Assembly: GCA_026874595.1 (NCBI GenBank)
Contig: CM049316.1
Coordinates: 10,906,839-10,970,838, forward strand
Source of the DNA: Sipunculus nudus
Lineage: Eukaryota; Annelida; Sipuncula; Golfingiida; Sipunculidae
Direction: 5' to 3'
DNA: 64,000 nt
Below, one piece after another: positions 57,210 to 64,000 of the stretch. The notes beneath the pieces were generated by a model. That model worked only from the letters and a program-made list of their open reading frames with translations, was not told the DNA's origin and did no database searches. The translations under genes and the position numbers were made by a program. Numbering within the stretch: the stretch's first letter is position 1; each line of letters starts with the position of its first letter.

Positions 57210-60200
57210 CGATGGCACGTGTCCTTGTATACTCGTCTGCCGAGGCATGCCCAGGTTCTCTCTAATAATAGGACGGTTTAAATTGTTGTACTTGATGATA
57301 TTGCCCTGGCAAATTATGACTCCCGGGCCTCCTGTTTGACGGGGGCAGCTATAAACTGATCGAGGAAAACTGGGAAAGTATCTCTCCTTTTATGTTTATA
57401 TATGCTTAGGGAAGTCCCCACTTTTTCATCCATTCATGCTGATTGCAAGCTCGAAATGTAAATATGGAACATTGTGAAAGCTTTATCAACACGTGTATCA
57501 AATTGCCCTGTATCATCTGTTGTATTGTTACCCGTGTGCCTTTGATATCAATAGGGGGATGCAGGGTGCCAGTTCGAAAAGATCTTAAATGGACTACATT
57601 GAACATGATAGCAGAAATAATGAATTAAATAAAAGTAAATAAGAAACCATTTTGTGCAGTCTTTTATTTGAACACTTTTATATCACTTTTATTAACACAT
57701 TTAATACTGAATCTACGCTCCTGCCCATTTTGGCATTCATATTGCATGTCTATGAGCATCATCTAGAGAAATGAATATTATGACTGTAAAGGGAGGAAGC
57801 TGTTTTGTTCAGTTGACACGTATGATTATCCCAGGAAAGAAGCCTAAAATCCATTGATATATTGGTGTTTCTCTTGATGAGTCATGTAAACGAATATTAT
57901 TGACGCGTGGATGCATTGCAAGGAAGAAACTGATAAGCGACCTTGCGCATTTTGTCCGTATATACATTTACTTGAAAGTTGTAATTTCTTCATTGATATC
58001 TATCTGAAGATTCGAAAAATTTTCTCTATAAAAATATGCCCTCCCCATGGGTGACTTTATTCTCGACACGCGATTCCACCTTTTACCTAATTAGCAGTCC
58101 GATGTACGCTCCATATGCAGCTGTTACGCTATGTTCGTATGTGCTCGTATGTGCACAAATCAGTTTTCATACATTAAAATTGGGCTATTCCTTTGAGAAT
58201 GCGTTGATTTCATAGATGGCCCGATGCCAGTGTATAACTTTCGGCATTTTAGTTTGCATTTTTGACAATTTACAGTCGTGTACAACGCCGTGTGCTTGCA
58301 GGTCGATCGTTATTGCATTTACAGCTACATTTCTTTCATTATTTTTAAATAGGTTTCTTATCTGTTGTTTTCTTACTTCACTCACATATAATTTTATTTT
58401 CAGATGAAAGATGACCATCTACGTTTGACGAAGGGTTGACTGATGATTTGAGAAAAGAAGCCTCTTCTGACCAAACAGCGGCCAGCTTATCGTGTTCGTC
58501 AAGTTTGCGTCCGGGTCAAATAGGTAAGAATATTTAAGGTGAGTATATTGTTATTATTTTTACTGTCACTATTATTATATTGACAGGATATGAACTAGTC
58601 TTACCATTGTGCGTTGATCAAATCAATGTATTATTCCATGCATGGGATGGTCCATTAGCAGGTAACAAATCGTTGGCTGTCTGTCATTCTTAAATTTGAC
58701 AAAAGTTTATTTAATATCGAAATTAGTTCCTTGTGATATTGTACATTTGAATATACAGTGATTTTTTTAGAATCCTTGAACTTAAGACACCAAAGTTTTG
58801 ACCGAACCTGCCAAAGGTAAATGACAAAAAAAAAGCCAAAAGTAACTGCTTCAGAACAAAAGATAAACATGCTTTAAGAAATGTGTGAAAAATTAATGAA
58901 ATCGCGACAATATCTCCTTTCGTCTCCCCTATATCAAGCTAAGACCTAGTGAAAAGGTGTTTTGCTGACATTGCATATATATATTTTATGTACTTCTGCC
59001 TATAGCGCCAGATGTCTTCCCTTGAAGATGGGCCATTCTGAACATGTTGAAATAAAAGCTGGATATTAGTAGGCCTACACAGATTACCGTGAAGTGCCCT
59101 TTGTATTCTCTTAGGACTATCAGTATAGAAATTCTAGGGCTCACACTTTTAACTAAACAACAAATAAAAAGTCCCCTGCTAAACAATAGTTGAACTAGAA
59201 TAATTAATTTCGTTTCACCTGTATCTTGTAAAGAGAGATCGGCTACTTTAAAATTGATTTGGCAGGTCTGCTTGAACGCTTGATCGTATGCAGGGATTAC
59301 ATTATTGATCCTAATACTGAAATATATGCAGCCTCATCCACATTTTTTGCCCTGTTATAATGCGGTGTTATATATCAACCAGTCCAACCATTTTACAATA
59401 TTTAATAAAATATTTATTGAACCAATCTGTAAGAGTAAAGCAAAGATTATAATTTCATGAAGTGGTGTGTAAATGAACCTGAACAAGTTCTCTTGTCTGT
59501 GTCTCCCACAGCCTAACAGGTTGAATAATACAACCGGTGGAATCTCTATTTTTGTGGCTATTATATATATTTCAGCTAAACAGTTTGCTGTCTTCTGGAC
59601 TCTGGAATACTGTCATGTACATATTTTGTTCAGAATAAACGTCAGCTCAGAATATTTAAAAGAATGAACAGTCAGAGAAAAAAAAACTGAACAAATTCAG
59701 ATCTATTTTAGGAAGAGCTATATGGAACAAAGAACACCATGTAAAAGTCTGGTCAGCTTATTCTCTTTTATTCACAGTGTTTACCCTTTTGTGAAACTGT
59801 TTAAAGGTTTATATTCATCGACGGAGCCCTCCGGAAAATCTTAAAATACAACCTACATATATACCATACTGCAGGCCTATGTTTGTTATGTACACTTGTT
59901 CGAATTTACAGATACCGAACCTTAACATTCGGAATTTGGGTCAGAAAAGGCCCAGATTAGTTTTCTGTATCTCAGATTTTTAACCGAATCTCACCATGCA
60001 TGTGTTAAAAAAGGCCCAAGGAAGTCGAACGCCATAAACTCTGATCCAGTATCTGTAACTTCTACATGGAACCTTGGACATTTTTACTGTATATTATGGT
60101 ATAATGGTAATGGCTGCAGAAGAGTTCATTTTTGGCGACACCTTGTTTTTAAGAGAGCAGACCTAGAAGCTGTTTTTATTTGACTACCAACATGATGTCA

Positions 60201-60360
60201 GGGATGTTTTTCTTATTTTTATCTATAAAAAATACTAATGGATGGTCACGTGATTTAGTTTATAGGTTAATTATCTCTTAAGACAGATACGCATATACAT
60301 ATTTATTATTTTAAAACATATATATTGAATGATCTCCAGATAAGCAGTTAATTCCAGGGG
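57210..60360. other. no confident gene; possible isolated exon and retrotransposon relic
   Basis: AT-rich sequence. A 120-base segment at 58404-58523 has a good acceptor (TTTTATTTTCAG) and donor (TAG|GTAAGA), but stops in all three frames, so it could only be a non-coding exon. A decayed reverse-transcriptase-like segment lies at 59400-59720. Confidence 0.35.
59400..59720 (+). pseudogene. decayed non-LTR reverse transcriptase relic
   Basis: TTATTGAACCAATCTGTAAG and a following AGCAAAGATTATA resemble the intron 5 element at about 25655 (TATTGAACCAATTTGTGAAG, ACAAAAGATTATATA). Downstream CTGTCTTCTGGACTCTGGAATACTG is a poorer match to its GTGTCCTAACTTATGCACTG region. All frames are broken. Confidence 0.4.
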
Positions 60361-60367
60361 TGCGTGG

Positions 60368-60374
60368 TATAAAT
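60368..60374 (+). promoter_or_regulatory. candidate TATA box
   Basis: TATAAAT 55 bases upstream of the ATG at 60429, preceded by a G-rich GGGGTGCGTGG. Spacing allows a start of transcription near 60400 and a short 5'UTR. Confidence 0.35.
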
Positions 60375-60428
60375 GCACACAGAGTGGATTATCTGTCTCG
60401 GAATATTTATTTTAACACGTTGACATAA

Positions 60429-60828
60429 ATGGCTATAGCTTCCCAACCCTACTTTAAAGGTAAGAATTGTTATTTACTGAGATTCAGTGGGAAATTTTCA
60501 GATAGTTCATGGTATATCATTGCATTAATGAAGGCCTGATATATATGTTACTTATTCTGTGTTATGGAGAAACTCTGGCAATGAAATCAAATTGAAATAA
60601 AAAAAGATATATTACAGAGAATACTTATTATGTTGTTTCAGAAGTTTACTGTGTGTGATGCGTATTTGCATGAATATTATATAATCGGTGTGCATTACAT
60701 TGTTACAAGTAGATTTTGCGTTTGTTTACTTATAACACAGGGACAGTGAGTCATGAAACCAAGTTGTTAGACGCTACCTTATATTCCAGAGCAGTTCACA
60801 ATGTTGTCACAGCAGATGGGTGGTCTCC

Positions 60829-60870
<42 letters not shown>

Positions 60871-60898
60871 AACTGCTGCACCATGCGAGGCTTTTTGA
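60429..60898 (+). CDS. tentative two-exon small gene, 62 residues, unknown function
   Basis: Exon 1 (60429-60459) encodes MAIASQPYFK plus one base and ends AAAG|GTAAGA. Exon 2 would start at 60741 after ATAACACAG and continue in the matching phase as (G)TVSHETKLLDATLYSRAVHN and VVTADGW. It then passes through a CT microsatellite coding Ser/Leu to a TGA at 60896-60898. Two AATAAA signals follow about 150 bases later. I do not recognise the protein and see no signal peptide or membrane segment. Coding of a microsatellite is a warning sign: the true exon 2 may end earlier, or the model may be fortuitous. Confidence 0.25.
60833..60866. repeat. (CT)n microsatellite
   Basis: Pure CT tract overlapping the tentative exon 2. 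Confidence 0.95.
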
Positions 60899-61042
60899 TG
60901 CAGAGTTTGGAATGACATCATATTCATTGACCCTTGTGGTTTCACCATTGAAACATGCTCTTAATGGAGAAGGTCGTAATGGTGACCTGACATATGACAT
61001 AATTATGCATGTCGTCATTTTATAAAAGCATATATTAACCGA

Positions 61043-61062
61043 AATAAACTTTCGCAAATAAA
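61043..61062 (+). terminator. two candidate poly(A) signals
   Basis: AATAAA at 61043-61048 and again at 61057-61062, about 150 bases after the tentative stop at 60898. Both are followed by TTGACTTCAGTCTTATTTTC, a plausible downstream T-rich element. Confidence 0.3.
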
Positions 61063-63240
61063 TTGACTTCAGTCTTATTTTCAGGCACATTTAACATGAT
61101 CTGACCATTTCCTTGTATCGGGCCATTTTCAGCCTCATAATACCGATTTATTAGTCTCCCAATAGACTGTATAAACAACTGAATTATCATTAGATAATTG
61201 TCCTACTGAAGAACCCATTCATATCCCTGGCTCTGTATACATGAACCAGTGTACAACTGAAAAGTATATACTGATGAAACATTGGTCATCATTGCTGCAT
61301 GAAATGATTTTATAGATTCTAAATATTGAAAAGTTGAACATTCCTTTAAATATTTCGTAAATCATGAATATGCACATCTACGTTATAACAATATTGGCAT
61401 TATCGGGTGCACCCGTCATAATTGAGCAGTTTAGTGACATCATAATTTAAAAAAAAATGATCATTAGTATATAATAACCTTAAAAATACAAAACCTCTTT
61501 CAGAAAAGCCCAAAACCTTGCTCTAAAACCATGCTCTACCGTCTCCCAGTACTTCTGCCCAAGCCCCGTAGTGGTTCAGATTACCTAACCCTTTTATTTT
61601 CAAATTTCCTGTGATTAAGCTTAGACACTGAAGATTAAAGGTCAATATTCCTAAAAGGAGGAAATGGCGGCTATTTAAGATTTTAAGAATATATGTAAAA
61701 TTCTAAATACACAGTGATATCACTGCATGCACAACATGGAAACTTAAATAGAGAGGAAGCGTTGAACCAAGCTCGGTTGATCTAAATAACTCGCGTATTT
61801 CAAGTAGTGCAGTTGTGGAACAGATTATCGGAATGACTTTTTGCTACAGAGTGAACTCTGAACGCATTGCCTATATCAAAAGAAATAAGTAACATTTTAA
61901 AGGCAGAATGTCAGGTCATTGTCACATTGGTAACTAGAAATCTGCATTTAAGGAATGCCAGCCTCCGCCACGAGGGTTTTCCTTATTATGGGATGCCAGA
62001 GTTTTCATTCGATTATGCGGCCCATATACCAGGCTTATTCGTGCATAAATGACTATACATTGGGGAAAATTTCTTGATGACGTTCCTGATCCCGGATCAT
62101 AAGCCAGATCCATACTAAAATCTAATCAATTTTTAATTGCCCCATACCCGAAATGCCTTGAAAAATAAATGCGATTTTGTTCAGAATTAGGCGAGTTATA
62201 ATGTGAACTCACACACAGGAACGGGGATCTGCTCATAGCCTCCTGACGGAGGGAAGATTCGTTATCAGGCATGTTCGGATTTTTTAAAAAAATAAAAACA
62301 ACGATATCCCTATCTACGGCCCGCTGAAACAAATTATAACCTGGTAAACGGCTGAAAAAAAATCGCCGATGCACGAGTGGTTAAATATTTTGGGGTACAA
62401 ATATCGCATCATTATCATCATTTGTCCCGGAAATTTCACGTTTGCAATATTAGATCAATGTCGAAGCTAATAGGGGAGTCCTCATACGCCTTTTTAAACA
62501 CGTTTGACCCTTTGAACATTACACTGCCTGGCTTACTGCCTAAAAACAACTTCATATATTGGGGACGGGGGTGCAAATGGTGAATTCTAGTGCATTGTAT
62601 TCCACATTTCATGATCTCTAAAATAGTAAAAATAAAAATTGTATTTCATTAGGTATATGGAGGGAACTTTTTCGCGATTCATAAAAAAATATTAGTTGCA
62701 ATATCAGAGTACCCACCCACTCGCAGGCCCAAATGTTGGCCAGATTGGGCCATTCTAGCTTCCCTGCATGTGTCACTAAACGCTAGGTTCTCAATGTGTG
62801 AAGGACTATGGAAATGCAATTTTATAATTGCCAGTGAAAAGGTATCCGTTAACTGTGCTGGAAACCGACATGTTTGTGCAGTCACTGTTTCTCGAGCTTA
62901 TACTGTACTTGTAGTATTATTATTATGTGACCATGCATCATTTTATATGTGGCATTTTCAAAAGAGTTGTGGGATAAGAGCTCGGACAGTTAAAGGAACA
63001 TTCCATCATTTCCTCTCTACAATGTGATATAAACACAAAAGAAGTTAAGCATACATTAAGTATTTATATATCTAAACATAAATGTGTAAATATGAGAGAG
63101 AATCTGTGTGTGTGTGTGTGTGTTGTTGAATAATCAGATGCATGACAGAACTGAAAAGTCAAAACATGGGTTTACAAATACCTTGCTGAATGGCTGAAAG
63201 TTTGCCCCAATATTTGAGTACTTGACCCCCCCCCCCCATA
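61063..63240. other. no supported gene
   Basis: AT-rich intergenic sequence with short unrecognised frames (for example 61867-62052 +), a short (TG)n at 63107-63123 and poly-C at about 63226. Confidence 0.45.
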
Positions 63241-63245
63241 TTTGT

Positions 63246-63480
63246 GGTATAATGGTTTATGTGCATGCCGGGTTCATGATCGAGATGTCACGAGCGGGAA
63301 TCCCGGTCAGACCCCCCACCGTCACGTGCCAAGACCCTTTGGCAAGATCCCAACCGCAAGTGCGTCTCTGTCCACCCAGCAGTAGAAAAGGGTACCAGTA
63401 AATACTAGAAAGGTAACTTGCGATGGACTTCCCAGGAGGATTTTTAACTTTCAAGTCACTTCATGCGTGTATCAGCTCGG
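63246..63480 (+). mobile_element. tRNA-derived SINE
   Basis: The head TATAATGGTTTATGTGCATGCCG...CACGAGCGGGAATCCCGGTC resembles a diverged tRNA with a damaged B box. The body GTGCCAAGACCCTTTGGCAAG, GCGTCTCTGTCCACCCAGCAG and AAAAGGGTACCAGTAAATAC is the kind of conserved core (CACCCAG...GGGTACC) found in invertebrate SINEs. It is probably 5'- or 3'-worn, and no clear A-rich tail is visible. Confidence 0.6.
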
Positions 63481-63784
63481 TAGTAAAAACCCAACAAACT
63501 TTACCTTACTCCCCCCACCCATATTTATTATGCTTCTGGAAAAAAATAAACCTTAGGTAACATTACCTCAGTCTGTATATAGTCTTGCAATAGCACGTGC
63601 GGGTGAGATCAGCCTCATTTGACCTGAGCATTATAGTTCCACCGAAGACAGAGATGAACGGCCTAGTGTAAATATAGCCCTCGACCTAATTCAATTTATT
63701 CCACTAATTTGTAGAAAAAACACATTCATAATAGTTGACATGTTAATGACTGCACCTTTATTTATACTTTAACCCATCAGTCCG

Positions 63785-64000
63785 TTTTTAGCCCTCGGCC
63801 TACATAGACTGATGGGAAATTGGCGTCATCCATGCCGTCCGTCTGTCGAGCAACTGGGCGTGAACTCCCACCTATCTCAGGATATCTAAAAAGTATTAAA
63901 TATAGATACATCATTTCTTTAGGAAAGTGTATACCAAAAAATATTAGTCAAGTTCCAAGATGGATGGCTTTGACTTACTTTACAAGGTCACAGAGCAGAT
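63785..64000 (+). repeat. 5' end of a further dispersed element, cut by the window
   Basis: TTTTTAGCCCTCGGCC followed by GGCGTCATCCATGCCGTCCG and CTCCCACCTATCTCAGG follows the pattern (TTTTTAGC, GTCC tract, ATATCTCAGG) of the Helentron-like families in this window, but it is a different sequence family. Confidence 0.45.

Noticed and set aside
60779-61090. 103-codon minus-strand frame across the CT microsatellite
   Set aside because: The RERERE stretch comes from the microsatellite and the rest has no recognisable feature. The plus-strand model with TATA, splice and poly(A) signals is preferred, though also weak.

Overview
This is an intron-rich, AT-rich eukaryotic window, most likely from a lophotrochozoan and probably a bivalve mollusc. 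The clues are long repeat-filled introns, tandem-repeat-bearing Helentron/MITE-like elements, tRNA-derived SINE remnants and long poly-C/poly-G tracts. No bacterial gene organisation is present. The species assignment is inference.

One gene is well supported. It is an NCOA5-like (nuclear receptor coactivator 5 / Neosin-type) gene on the + strand, with its ATG at 8808 and its stop at 39023-39025. I could assemble ten coding exons with GT-AG borders and matching phases: 8808-8856, 12893-13147, 23670-23777, 24246-24333, 24803-24883, 26853-26939, 30447-30554, 32500-32699, 37408-37653 and 38442-39025. Together they give 1806 nt, 601 codons plus stop. The product has an Arg/Glu-rich N-terminus, an RRM, an RS/RD-rich linker, the NCOA5 anticodon-binding-like domain, an LxxLL helix and a Pro/Gln/Gly-rich tail. 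The 3'UTR probably ends after AATAAA at 40765.

Most other sequence is repetitive. Intron 2 (10.5 kb) holds a composite Helentron-like element (13178-20480) with a second family nested in it (14953-16895). It also holds a 39-bp minisatellite (20819-23690) that runs across the 3' splice site of exon 3 and appears to have been made by amplifying that splice junction. Other introns carry an 8-bp-TSD hAT-type MITE, a 1.39-kb TA-flanked element, a non-LTR reverse transcriptase relic, a SINE and further Helentron-like copies.

Downstream of the gene (40.8-64 kb) I find no confidently identifiable protein gene. The region holds a 42-bp minisatellite (44.85-48.1 kb) with an almost identical 1515-bp internal duplication and a 589-bp tandem duplication (48.4-49.56 kb). 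It also has two more copies of the 30.7-kb element, a pair of small inverted-repeat elements, a tentative two-exon mini-gene (60429-60898) with a TATA box and poly(A) signals, and a SINE near 63.3 kb.

Two observations deserve most attention. The first is the splice-acceptor-derived minisatellite. The second is the repeated palindrome GGTGGCGCCACC inside several unrelated mobile-element families, which resembles the CTCF core motif on both strands.
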